Of a stretch of 43,445 nucleotides of DNA, positions 26,043-33,748 are shown piece after piece. Each line of letters begins with the position of its first letter. The first letter of the stretch is position 1. The translations under genes were made by a program, and so were the position numbers. The notes beneath the pieces were generated by a model. It did not search any database. It was not told the DNA's origin and saw only the letters and a program-made list of their open reading frames with translations. This stretch comes from Lysobacter sp. Root690 (GTDB lineage Bacteria; Pseudomonadota; Gammaproteobacteria; Xanthomonadales; Xanthomonadaceae), in assembly GCF_001427785.1 (NCBI RefSeq), contig NZ_LMHM01000018.1, positions 554,169 through 597,613 on the forward strand, given 5' to 3'.

Positions 26043-26504
26043 TTAGATCAGCGGAGCCGGGGTCGCCGGGAGCGCTGCAGCAGCCTTCGGCTTGCGAGCC
26101 TTTTTGGCGGCCTTCTTCGGGGCCTTCTTGGCGGCCTTCTTCGCGGTCTTCTTGGCAGTCTTCTTGGCTGCCTTCTTCACGGTCTTCTTGGCAGCCTTCT
26201 TGGCGGTCTTCTTAGTCGCCTTCTTGGCAGCCTTCTTGGCGGTCTTCTTGGTCGCCTTCTTAGCAGCCTTCTTGGCGGTCTTCTTGGTCGCCTTCTTAGC
26301 AGTCTTCTTGGCGGTCTTCTTGGTCGCCTTCTTCGCGGCCTTCTTGGCGGTCTTGCGGACGGCCTTCTTGGCAGCCTTCTTCACGGTCTTCTTGGCAGCC
26401 TTCTTGGTGGCCTTCTTGGCGACCTTCTTAGCGCCGGCCTTCTTGGCGACCTTCTTGGTCGCTTTCTTGGCGGAGGACTTCTTAGCAGCTTTCTTAACGG
26501 CCAT
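26043..26504 (-). CDS. Histone H1-like Lys/Ala-repeat DNA-binding protein
   Basis: 153 aa built almost entirely from AAKKA, ATKKT and VKKAA units, resembling the C-terminal domain of eukaryotic histone H1 and bacterial AlgP-like proteins. Lys is about 40 percent of residues and there are essentially no acidic residues. Such proteins bind DNA without sequence specificity and compact the nucleoid or tune transcription. The tail is different (ALPATPAPLI). The ATG at 26504 has GAGGAG 7 nt upstream. At the DNA level the gene is a degenerate tandem repeat, so repeat number is likely to vary between strains. Two TGATCA sites (26526-26531, 26536-26541) lie in its leader. A strong terminator follows at 25970-26014. 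Confidence 0.93.
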   Translation of the reverse strand: MAVKKAAKKSSAKKATKKVAKKAGAKKVAKKATKKAAKKTVKKAAKKAVRKTAKKAAKKATKKTAKKTAKKATKKTAKKAAKKATKKTAKKAAKKATKKTAKKAAKKTVKKAAKKTAKKTAKKAAKKAPKKAAKKARKPKAAAALPATPAPLI

Positions 26505-26732
26505 GTGATGGCTCCTCGTCAGTGATGATCAGGAATGATCAGTGGTAGTGCGGTAAGCCCAGTTCAAAGGAACTCTGTGTTGGCAGAGCCGCGGGAGTCG
26601 GACCCGCGTGCAACCGCCGACGCGCTGGGCGCGCCGGAACGGATCGGGGATCGCGTCCGGCCGCAAGCGCGGCGGGACCGATGGCGCATCCGCCGGAAAG
26701 GCGGACGGAGCAGGCCGCCCAAAGGGGCGGCC

Positions 26733-26955
26733 AAACAAAAACCCGGGGCGCCGAACGCGAACCGGGTTGCAAGAAGCAGGTCGTCAGCGATGTCATCAAG
26801 GTTTTGGATGTCATCGGCGGAGAGAGCGTGGCCAACATTTCTGCAGAGGAAGCGAACCCAACGTCCACCGTTTTGACTGTCCAGGCGGAGGTCCGTTTTG
26901 TGCTGCGTGTTGTCGCGCTTGGTTTTCTCACTCTCGTCTGCAGGAAACGTCTGCT
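26733..26955 (-). ncRNA. Candidate ~220-nt small RNA or leader RNA
   Basis: Between a good sigma70-type promoter (see 26962-27012) and a terminator-like hairpin (26740-26768) the minus strand would give a transcript of about 220 nt. The segment is less GC-rich than the genome, and no reading frame in it has Lysobacter-like codon use; a GTG-started frame at 26931 runs through the terminator. I do not recognise it as 6S, tmRNA, SRP RNA or RNase P RNA. It could be an independent sRNA or the attenuated 5' leader of the H1-like gene 230 nt downstream. Inference from signals only. Confidence 0.4.
26734..26768 (-). terminator. Terminator-like hairpin upstream of the H1-like gene
   Basis: On the minus strand AACCCGG (26768-26762) pairs with CCGGGTT (26746-26740) around a 15-nt loop and is followed by TTTGTTTGG. 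It has the form of an intrinsic terminator but there is no clear protein gene before it. Confidence 0.55.
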
Positions 26956-26961
26956 GGGCGA

Positions 26962-27012
26962 AACCTAATCACGCTTTTTATGACTGTCAACAACCCGGCC
27001 TATTTTTTTTTA
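26962..27012 (-). promoter_or_regulatory. Strong sigma70-type promoter with UP-like A-tract
   Basis: On the minus strand a perfect -35 TTGACA (26990-26985) is separated by 17 nt from TAGGTT (26967-26962) as -10. A run of nine A residues (27010-27002) sits at about -47 to -57, where an UP element belongs. Predicted start of transcription is near 26955. Confidence 0.6.
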
Positions 27013-28319
27013 CGGCCGCTCGCCCGGAACGCCGCGCCGATGCCGCGGCGCGCGCGTTCCAAAAACGCGCGCGCGCATCGACGCGTTCGACACGCGTTTC
27101 GTTCGACGTCGCTGAAACCCAAGCGTGGCGCGGCTTTCAGCGCACTCGCGTTTTTTCATTCCGGCTTTTCGAACGCATGCGCGTCGCGCGCGAAGCGTGT
27201 CGCGAACGATTCCGACGACCTGTACCGGAAGAAAAAATTCCTGTCCGCGATGGGCGCCGATTTCGCGTCGCACAAGCCCGACTGCGCGAAAGTGCGCGAA
27301 CTTTTTTCGGCCGCGAGCGGCGTTCGCGACCGCCGCGACGGTGGTCGACGCGGGCGAACGCAACGTTCGCGACGCGACCGAGGCGCGCGAACGCGCCGAC
27401 CGCGACGCGCCGATGCGCGAGCGCTCGCGGCGTTGCCGACACGACCGTTCGTCGGTCTCGAACGCCGACGCATGCCTCCTGTGCACATCGCGTTCGTACT
27501 CGGACGGGCGCGCGCTGGAAACGTTTTTACCTGTCGGCGAAAACTCCGGCGAGGGAGGACAAAGGCGACGCGCGTTCGCCGAGCCGGCCGCCGCGAACCG
27601 AGCCGCGCGCTCGCGTGGTCGTGCCGAGTCGTCGCGCCGACAGCGTTCGCGTCGCGGCAAGCGCCACGCGAAAGTGGCGCCGCGATAAATCGCGCGGCGG
27701 TGCGTCGGCTCGGCACGCCGCGTCGTCCTTCACCAGACCTGCACGCCTGAAGGCGGCGATCGTGCACTGCCGGATCGATGCTCGTCGCGATCGCGCCGTC
27801 GGGATCGGCTGGACTGCGTCGGCCGTTCGCGGCATGCGCGACGAGGTCGCGTGCAATGCGGCAGCGATCGTGCGACGACCGCCACAGGCCAAACCATCGC
27901 GATGAAAATCACCGGAGTTTTTCGCGATTCGCGCGAGCGCGCATGCATCGTCGAGTGCATGGGCGATGCGTTGTCGATGGGTTGCGCCGACCGGTGTGCG
28001 ATGAGAACGCCCGACCGGATCCTCGTCGAGACGATCGCAACCGCGCGCCGTCGGCATATCGCGGACGTCGGTTCGACCGCCGCTCGCCGCGCTCATCGGC
28101 GGACCGGCGCGGCGCCCGATCGTTCATCGTCGCCGTCGCGTCGGTCCGCGGCGCGCGGCGATGCCACTTCGGATTCGCACTTCGCAATCACGCCTCGTGT
28201 CGACCCGCGCGGCGCGATCGAGACCGCCTCAGCGCCGTCGGCAAGCGCATCACCACAAACGAAACGGGGAGCGAGTCCCGGGCGCCGCGATCGCGGGCCG
28301 GTCCTGCGCTCCCCGTGGA
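27013..28319. other. 1.3 kb CpG-rich region without a recognisable gene
   Basis: No frame on either strand looks like a protein: the open frames are Arg/Ala/Thr-rich, overlap in several frames and lack third-position bias. The DNA is dense in TCGCG, CGCGA and GCGCG. No RNA gene, repeat array or mobile element was recognised. The longest frames (27527-28096 minus, 27125-27688 plus) match no family I know. Confidence 0.5.
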
Positions 28320-28341
28320 CCGCGGCCGTTGCCGGCCGCGG
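28320..28341 (-). terminator. GC hairpin after gcvH
   Basis: A perfect 9-bp stem (CCGCGGCCG / CGGCCGCGG) with loop GCAA on the minus strand, 8 bp beyond the gcvH stop. No T tract follows, so it is either a weak terminator or an mRNA end stabiliser. Confidence 0.5.
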
Positions 28342-28349
28342 CGGGTGGA

Positions 28350-28745
28350 TCAGTGGTCGTCTTCTTCGAGCAGCTCGGCGTAGTCGTCGGGCGCGAGCAG
28401 TTCGTTGAGCTGGTCGGGTTCGTCGATCTCGACGGTGTAGATCCAGCCTTCGCCGTAGGCGTCTTCGTTGATCGTTTCCGGCTTGTCCGCCAGCGCGGCG
28501 TTGACCGCGGTCACGGTGCCGGAGACCGGCGCGTACACGTCGGAGGCGGCCTTGACCGACTCGACCACGGCGCTGGCGTTGCCCGCTTCGACGCGGTCGC
28601 CGACGTTGGGCAGTTCGACGTAGACCAGGTCGCCGAGCAAGCCCTGGGCGTGGTCGGAGATGCCGACGGTGACTTTGCCGTCGCCTTCGACGCGGGCCCA
28701 CTCGTGGGATTTCATGAACTTCAGATCGCCGGGGATTTCACTCAT
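28350..28745 (-). CDS. gcvH: Glycine cleavage system H protein
   Basis: 131-aa lipoyl carrier of the glycine cleavage complex; it shuttles the aminomethyl group from P protein to T protein and the electrons to L protein. The lipoylation site is K65 in [17 protein letters not shown], the standard H-protein signature, and the protein starts with the typical [14 protein letters not shown]. Length is the family norm. The ATG at 28745 has GAGG 6 nt upstream. It lies 213 bp downstream of the isomerase gene and about 850 bp downstream of gcvT, on the same strand. No gcvP is in the window and no glycine riboswitch was seen before it. Confidence 0.97.
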   Translation of the reverse strand: MSEIPGDLKFMKSHEWARVEGDGKVTVGISDHAQGLLGDLVYVELPNVGDRVEAGNASAVVESVKAASDVYAPVSGTVTAVNAALADKPETINEDAYGEGWIYTVEIDEPDQLNELLAPDDYAELLEEDDH

Positions 28746-28958
28746 GGCTGGCCTCGAACGTTGCGGGAGCGGCGGGTAATGGCGCGTAGTTTAACGATGC
28801 CGGGCCGCTGTGGGAGGGGTAAACGCAAAAGCGGGGATCACAAAGCGCGAATCGGGTTGCGGGATTTGAGGAACGGCCGCAAGTACGCGGCGCAAGACGG
28901 CGTCGCGCCGGAACTTTACCTCACGCCGCAACACGTCCGGGAGCGACCAGCGAAACGT

Positions 28959-29582
28959 TCAACCGGCATCGGCCGTGAACGGTTCGCGGCCGGTGAGCAG
29001 CGCCTCGCGCAGCGCTTCGACCCGGTCCTGACCCCAGAACGGTTCGCCGTCGAGCACATAACCGGGCAGGCCCGGCAGGTCGGCGGCGATCGCGGCGCGG
29101 GTGTTGCCGCGATAGATCGCGGCGACCTCCTCGCCTTCGGCGGTGGCGAGCGTCGCATCGGCATCGTGACCGGCATCGCGCAACAGGCCGGCGACGGTGT
29201 CGCGGTCGGCGAGGTCGCGGTCGTGCGCCCAGATCGCGCGGAACGCGGCGTCCATATAAGCGGACGGATCGCGGCCCTGCCGATCGAGCGCGATCGCGCA
29301 GCGGTCGGCCAGGCTCGGGTCGACCGGAAAGAACTTCGGCGCGAGGTTCAACGGCACGCCGCGTTGCTGGCGCGCGCGCTGCAACTCGATCAGGCGATAG
29401 CGCTGGCGCGCCGGCGCGCGCTGGCCCAGCGGCAGGCCGCCGTTGGCCTCGAACAGTTCGAAGATCCGCACCGGCTTGTAGACCAGGGTCGCGCCGGCCT
29501 CGCGCGCGGCCGCGAGCAGCGGCGCGTGCCCGAGGTAGGCGTACGGCGAGATCAGACTGAAGTAGTAATCGATGCGGGGCAT
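28959..29582 (-). CDS. DsbA-fold 2-hydroxychromene-2-carboxylate isomerase-like protein
   Basis: 207-aa thioredoxin-fold protein of the NahD/kappa-class glutathione transferase group. The N-terminus IDYYFSLISPYAYLGHAPLL has S-P-Y where DsbA has C-x-x-C, so it is not a thiol oxidase but a glutathione-dependent isomerase or transferase type. The C-terminal LPGLPGYVLDGEPFWGQDRVEALREAL carries the cis-Pro loop and the GQDR block of the family. The aromatic pathway for which NahD is known is absent here, so the real substrate is open. The ATG at 29582 lies 10 bp after the gcvT stop, with TGAGGT 7 nt upstream, so it is probably cotranscribed with gcvT. Confidence 0.88.
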   Translation of the reverse strand: MPRIDYYFSLISPYAYLGHAPLLAAAREAGATLVYKPVRIFELFEANGGLPLGQRAPARQRYRLIELQRARQQRGVPLNLAPKFFPVDPSLADRCAIALDRQGRDPSAYMDAAFRAIWAHDRDLADRDTVAGLLRDAGHDADATLATAEGEEVAAIYRGNTRAAIAADLPGLPGYVLDGEPFWGQDRVEALREALLTGREPFTADAG

Positions 29583-29592
29583 GCGCGCGACC

Positions 29593-30729
29593 TCAGGCGA
29601 GTACGCCGTCCTGCGCCTGGCCGTCGCGCACGAACGGGAACTTGACCACCCGCACCGGCACTTCCTTGCCGCGAATGTCGACCCGCACGTTGCCGGCGGC
29701 GCCCAGCGCGATCTCGCCGGCCGGCACGCGCGCGAACGCGATCGACTTGTTCAGCGTCGGCGAGAACGTGCCCGACAGGATCTCGCCTTCGCCGTGCGCG
29801 GTCAGCACCTTCTGGCCGTGACGCAGCACGCCCTTGTCGTCCATCACCAGCGCGATCATCTGGCGCGCGGCGCCGGTGGCCTTGAGTTGTTCCAGCGGGC
29901 CACGGCCGATGAAGTCGCGCGGCGCACCGTCGGCGCCGCTGTCGAGGGCGATGGTCCAGGCCAACGCGGCTTCGTACGGCGAGACGCTGTCGTCCATGTC
30001 CTGGCCGTACAGATTCATGCCCGCTTCCAGGCGCAGGGTGTCGCGCGCGCCCAGCCCGGCCGGCTTGACGCCCGCGGCGAGCAGCGCGTCCCACAGCGCG
30101 ACCGCGCGGTCTTCGGGCACCACCACTTCGAAACCGTCTTCGCCGGTGTAACCGGTGCGGGCGATGAACAGCGCGATGCCGTCACTGGTCTGCGCGTCGC
30201 CGGCGACGAACTTGCCGAGCTTGCCGATCCGCGCGCGATCTTCCTCGCGCAGCAGGCCGACCACCTTGTCGCGCGCGTTCGGGCCCTGCACCGCGATCAT
30301 CGCCAGCTCCGGACGCTCGGTCACCGACACGTCGAACGCCTTGGCCTGCTCGCCGATCCACGCCAGATCCTTCTCGCGGGTGGCCGCGTTGACCACCAGG
30401 CGGAAATAGCTTTCGTCGAGGAAGTACACGATCAGGTCGTCGATCACCCCGCCCTGCGGGTTGAGCATGCAGGTGTACAGTGCCTTGCCCGATTTCTGCA
30501 GCTTGTCGACCGAGTTGGCGACCAGACGGCGCAGGAACTCGCGCACGCGCGCGCCGCGCAGGTCGACCACGGTCATGTGGCTGACGTCGAACATGCCGGC
30601 GTCGCGGCGCACCTGATGGTGCTCTTCGATCTGCGAGCCGTAGTTGATCGGCATGTCCCAGCCGCCGAAATCCACCATCTTGGCGCCGAGTGCGCGGTGG
30701 GCGTCGTTGAGGATGGTCTTCTGGCTCAT
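29593..30729 (-). CDS. gcvT: Aminomethyltransferase, glycine cleavage T protein
   Basis: 378 aa. It releases ammonia from the aminomethyl group on lipoyl-GcvH and transfers the carbon to tetrahydrofolate. Recognisable blocks are [21 protein letters not shown] at the N-terminus, [17 protein letters not shown], the folate-site region [15 protein letters not shown], and [13 protein letters not shown], followed by the [15 protein letters not shown] segment with the catalytic Asp region. Length is normal. The ATG at 30729 is supported by family alignment ([19 protein letters not shown]). It leads the gcvT - isomerase - gcvH group. No tandem glycine aptamer was found upstream; instead a REP-like inverted repeat lies there. 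Confidence 0.97.
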   Translation of the reverse strand: MSQKTILNDAHRALGAKMVDFGGWDMPINYGSQIEEHHQVRRDAGMFDVSHMTVVDLRGARVREFLRRLVANSVDKLQKSGKALYTCMLNPQGGVIDDLIVYFLDESYFRLVVNAATREKDLAWIGEQAKAFDVSVTERPELAMIAVQGPNARDKVVGLLREEDRARIGKLGKFVAGDAQTSDGIALFIARTGYTGEDGFEVVVPEDRAVALWDALLAAGVKPAGLGARDTLRLEAGMNLYGQDMDDSVSPYEAALAWTIALDSGADGAPRDFIGRGPLEQLKATGAARQMIALVMDDKGVLRHGQKVLTAHGEGEILSGTFSPTLNKSIAFARVPAGEIALGAAGNVRVDIRGKEVPVRVVKFPFVRDGQAQDGVLA

Positions 30730-30896
30730 GGGGCGCTGCCTGCTCGTGGGGGTTTGAGCCGGTGATTATTCCAGAAGCGCGCTGCGTGCGTATTTATGGG
30801 GGTTCGGTACGCGGGCGAATGGTGGTTGGCGGCGGAGGCGGCGTGGCTGTGTGGGACGAGGTTGCGTGGCCTGAGTGGAGCGCGGCGACGAGGTCT

Positions 30897-31005
30897 TTTG
30901 TGGGAGAGGCTTCAGCCCCGATGCTTTTCGCTCGGGTCGCGGTGCTGCTTCGGAGGGCGTGCTCTTCTGAAAGAAAAGCGTCGCGGCTAGCGCCACTCTC
31001 ACAAA
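30897..31005. repeat. REP-like inverted repeat
   Basis: Two 33-bp arms (30897-30929 and 30973-31005) starting TTTGTGGGAGAGGC and ending GAAAAGCG...CTCACAAA are inverted with about seven mismatches. They lie between gcvT and the secreted-protein gene. The rest of this 335-bp gap (30730-31064) shows no gene. Confidence 0.7.
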
Positions 31006-31064
31006 GGTCGGCAGGTGCGGCCGGGCTTCGGGCATTCGCGGTCGGCGGTTTGGCGCGGCCGACT

Positions 31065-31616
31065 CTATTCTTCTTCGGCGCCTTCGTTGTAACAACTTAC
31101 TTCGGTTGGCTTGACCTCGACGAAACGGCCCTTGCGCCGGTCCAGCCGCACCGCCCAGCGCGAGGCGTCGAAGCGTTCGCGCGCGGCCGCGCCTTCGACC
31201 AGGGTGTCGATGATCGCGATCACGCCCGGGTCGCTGATACCGTCGATCATGCAAGTCGAGATCGACACACGCTCGCCGCGCAGCAGCTTGGGGTACGGCA
31301 CCACGTCGGTGATCTTCCAGCGTGCTTCGTTGCCGATCCGGCCGACCAGCTCGGCGGCGTAGAACTTCAGCGAGCGGTCCTCGTTGTCGTCGATCGTGCC
31401 GATGCTGCGCGCGCAGATCTGCTCGGCGCTGCGGCCGGTGCCGACGCAGCCGCCGGTGTTGGATTTGAAACCGTCCGGAAACGGCGGCACGACCTTGCCG
31501 ATCCAGTCGTCGGCGCGTTGCGGCCCACCGGCCGAAGCCGGCGCGACAGCCAGCACCATGGCGAACGCCATCGCCGATGCGCGCAAGCTCGTTGTCGCGG
31601 CGCGCACGGTCGTCAT
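31065..31616 (-). CDS. Secreted protein of unknown function in the qmcA operon
   Basis: 183 aa; family not recognised. A signal peptide is visible (MTTVRAATTSLRASAMAFAMVLAVAPASAGG, cleavage likely after ASA). The mature part has four cysteines (GGCVGTG, EQICARS, STCMIDG, VSCYNEG), which could form two disulfides in the periplasm, and ends in an acidic EGAEEE tail. The ATG at 31616 is only 3 bp after the stop of the NfeD gene, so it is cotranscribed with NfeD and QmcA. The Cys pattern and operon place suggest an exported partner of the SPFH complex, but this is inference. Confidence 0.8.
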   Translation of the reverse strand: MTTVRAATTSLRASAMAFAMVLAVAPASAGGPQRADDWIGKVVPPFPDGFKSNTGGCVGTGRSAEQICARSIGTIDDNEDRSLKFYAAELVGRIGNEARWKITDVVPYPKLLRGERVSISTCMIDGISDPGVIAIIDTLVEGAAARERFDASRWAVRLDRRKGRFVEVKPTEVSCYNEGAEEE

Positions 31617-31619
31617 GGG

Positions 31620-32060
31620 TCAGCCGGCCAGTTCGACCTGCAGGGTCATGCCGTCGGTGCCGATCACCCGCACCGCGGTGCCGGTGGCCAGCTCCGGCCC
31701 GCTCACGTCCCAGAACGCATCGGCGATCTGGACCCGGCCGCGGCCCTGCACGATGCCGCGTTCAAGCACCACCACGCGGCCGATCAACTGTTCGGCGCGA
31801 CGGTTCAACAAGGGCTGGTCGCTCTTGCGCTCGCGGCCGCGGAACCAGGTGCGGTAGACCTGGATCGAGGCGAAGCTCAACACGATGAAGGCCGCGACCT
31901 GCGCCAGCACGGTCAGGCCCGGGAACACCATCGCCAGCGCGAACACCGCGGCCGCGGCGAAGCCGAGCCACAGCATGAACGCGCCGGGCGCCAGCGCCTC
32001 GGCCGCGAACAGCAGCATCGCGATCGCGGCCCAGCTTACGGTCTGCCAGGTCCAGGCCAT
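31620..32060 (-). CDS. NfeD family membrane protein, YbbJ-like
   Basis: 146 aa. Two to three transmembrane segments (about residues 8-30 and 35-65) are followed by a cytoplasmic basic linker (RTWFRGRERKSDQPLLNRR) and a C-terminal OB-fold NfeD domain (EQLIGRVVVLERGIVQGRGRVQIADAFWDVSG...VRVIGTDGMTLQVE). NfeD proteins are fixed partners of SPFH/stomatin proteins; here the qmcA-like gene lies 3 bp upstream. It corresponds to the E. coli ybbK(qmcA)-ybbJ pair. The ATG at 32060 begins just before TM1. Confidence 0.92.
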   Translation of the reverse strand: MAWTWQTVSWAAIAMLLFAAEALAPGAFMLWLGFAAAAVFALAMVFPGLTVLAQVAAFIVLSFASIQVYRTWFRGRERKSDQPLLNRRAEQLIGRVVVLERGIVQGRGRVQIADAFWDVSGPELATGTAVRVIGTDGMTLQVELAG

Positions 32061-32063
32061 GGC

Positions 32064-33020
32064 TCAGCCTCCGCTGCGCAACGGCGGCGGGCCGCCGGCC
32101 GCGCGACTGGGCTGGCGTTCGAGCGCTTCCTTGGCCAGTTCGCCGATGCCGGCGAGCGAGCCGATGATGCCGGCCGATTCCATCGGCATCATCACGAACT
32201 TCTGGTTCGGCGCTTCGGCCAGCGACTTGAACGCCTCGATGTATTTCTGCGCGATGAAGTAGTTGATCGCCTGCACGTTGCCGGCCGAGATCGCGTTGGA
32301 CACCATCTCGGTGGCCTTGGCTTCGGCCTGGGCCAGACGCTCGCGCGCCTCGGCCTGACGGAACGCGGCTTCCTTCTCGCCTTCGGCTTCCAGGATCACC
32401 GACTGCTTCTCGCCCTCGGCCTTGAGGATCGCGGCCTGACGGAAACCCTCGGCTTCCAGAATATTCGCGCGCTTCTCGCGCTCGGCCTTCATCTGCCGCG
32501 CCATCGAGTCGACCAGATCGCGCGGCGGCTGGATGTCCTTCAATTCGATGCGGTTGACCTTCAGGCCCCATGGATGGGTCGCCTGATCGACCGCGTTGAG
32601 CACCTTGGTGTTGATCTCGTCGCGCTTGGACAGCGACTCGTCCAGGTCCATCGAACCGATCGCGGTGCGGATGTTGGTCATGACCAAATTAAGAATCGCG
32701 ATTTCCAGGGTGGCGACTTCATACGCCGCCTTGGCCGCGTCCTGCACCTGGAAGAACACGATGCCGTCGACCTTGACCACCGCGTTGTCCTTGGTGATCA
32801 CGTCCTGGCTGGGGACTTCCAGCACCTGCTCCATCATGTTGATCTTGCGGCCGACGCCGTAGATCACCGGCATCAGGAAATGCAGGCCCGGGTCCATGGT
32901 GTGGGTGTAGCGGCCGAAGCGCTCGACGGTCCACTGATAACCCTGCGGCACCATGCGCACCGTCTTGAACAGCAGGATCACGCCCGCGAATACCACCACC
33001 ATCGCCAGAAACGTTCCCAT
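32064..33020 (-). CDS. qmcA: SPFH/Band 7 membrane protein QmcA
   Basis: 318-aa stomatin-like protein with an N-terminal membrane anchor (about 3-19) and a Band 7/SPFH domain (RMVPQGYQWTVERFGRYTHTMDPGLHF...GRKINMMEQVLEVPSQDVITKDNA). The following coiled coil is rich in EAEG and KAEGEKQ repeats (about 185-250), which drives oligomerisation. It closely resembles E. coli QmcA, which forms large membrane cages and associates with the FtsH protease and with membrane microdomains. The ATG at 33020 has GGGGAG just upstream; an ATG five codons earlier (33035) is also possible. It is divergent from the ECF sigma gene and heads the qmcA-nfeD-secreted protein operon. Confidence 0.94.
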   Translation of the reverse strand: MGTFLAMVVVFAGVILLFKTVRMVPQGYQWTVERFGRYTHTMDPGLHFLMPVIYGVGRKINMMEQVLEVPSQDVITKDNAVVKVDGIVFFQVQDAAKAAYEVATLEIAILNLVMTNIRTAIGSMDLDESLSKRDEINTKVLNAVDQATHPWGLKVNRIELKDIQPPRDLVDSMARQMKAEREKRANILEAEGFRQAAILKAEGEKQSVILEAEGEKEAAFRQAEARERLAQAEAKATEMVSNAISAGNVQAINYFIAQKYIEAFKSLAEAPNQKFVMMPMESAGIIGSLAGIGELAKEALERQPSRAAGGPPPLRSGG

Positions 33021-33112
33021 GAACTCCCCCTCCATGCCTCGTCCGAGGCCGCCAGTATAGGCCGTGCGGGTGCCTGCGACCCTTCACGCCCTTGCTGCAT
33101 CCTTGTATTCGA

Positions 33113-33748
33113 ATGCCAGCCGAACCCACCCCATCGCCCTCGCCCGGCCCGCTGCCCGCCCCCTCATCGGAGCGGCCGCTGTCGAGCTTCGCCATCGACG
33201 TCCCGGAGACGTTGCTGACGCGCGCGCGCAACGGCGAGGGCGCGGCGTTCGAGCAGATCTACCGCTGGTTCGAACGACCGGTGTTCACCCTGGCGATGCG
33301 GATCGCCGGCGATCGCGACGAGGCCACCGACGTGCTGCAGGAGACCATGTTGAAAGTGCTCACGCGGATCGGCGACTTCCGCGGCCACCTCGACGGCAGC
33401 GGCACGCCGTTCTGGGGCTGGTTGCGCCAGATCGCGGTCAACGAGGCGCTGATGCGGCTGCGCAGCCAGCGCCGCCACGAGCACGCGGTCGAACCCAACG
33501 ACGAACACCTGGCCGACGACCGTCTGCCGCCACCACCGGCCGCCGCCGATGCCGCCGCGCTCGGCCGCGCCCTGGCCCAGTTGCCGGCGCCGACCCGCAG
33601 CGTGCTGTGGCTGTACCACGCCGAGGGCTATACCCATGAGGAGATCGCGACGTTGATGCAACGCACGCCGAGCTTCTCCAAATCGCAACTCGCGCGCGGC
33701 TCGCGCCGCCTGCGCCTGTTGCTGGAACCGGAGCAGGCCCATGCCTGA
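33113..33748 (+). CDS. ECF-type RNA polymerase sigma factor
   Basis: 211 aa. Region 2 is at about residues 40-105 with DRDEATDVLQETMLKVL (69-85), the core-binding and -10 recognition helices. Region 4 is at about 150-205 (ALAQLPAPTRSVLWLYHAEGYTHEEIATLM), a helix-turn-helix for the -35. The normal S-x-x-T-V-K-S turn is replaced by TPSFSKSQLARG, which lengthens the segment. A Pro/Ser-rich N-terminal extension of about 25 residues precedes region 2. The ATG at 33113 lacks an obvious ribosome binding site; a TTG at 33092 is an alternative start. It overlaps the next gene by 8 bp, typical of a sigma/regulator pair. Confidence 0.9.
   Translation: MPAEPTPSPSPGPLPAPSSERPLSSFAIDVPETLLTRARNGEGAAFEQIYRWFERPVFTLAMRIAGDRDEATDVLQETMLKVLTRIGDFRGHLDGSGTPFWGWLRQIAVNEALMRLRSQRRHEHAVEPNDEHLADDRLPPPPAAADAAALGRALAQLPAPTRSVLWLYHAEGYTHEEIATLMQRTPSFSKSQLARGSRRLRLLLEPEQAHA

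Noticed and set aside
26578-26640. Possible tRNA (GCGGGAGTCGGACCCGCG stem-loop)
   Set aside because: The arm looks T-stem-like, but no acceptor stem, anticodon arm or CCA end can be fitted.
26539-26931. Protein gene on the minus strand upstream of the H1-like gene
   Set aside because: The frame runs straight through a terminator-like hairpin, has mixed codon bias and matches no family; other frames on both strands are equally open.
27527-28096. Protein of 189 codons on the minus strand in the CpG-rich region
   Set aside because: Arg/Thr/Ala-rich, no ribosome binding site or third-position bias, and it overlaps equally long frames on the plus strand.
30730-31064. Glycine riboswitch before gcvT
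   Set aside because: The conserved aptamer words and tandem arrangement are not visible; the region holds a REP-like inverted repeat instead.
30762-33218. An 818-codon plus-strand frame across the qmcA operon
   Set aside because: Antisense shadow; qmcA, nfeD and the secreted protein on the minus strand are well supported.
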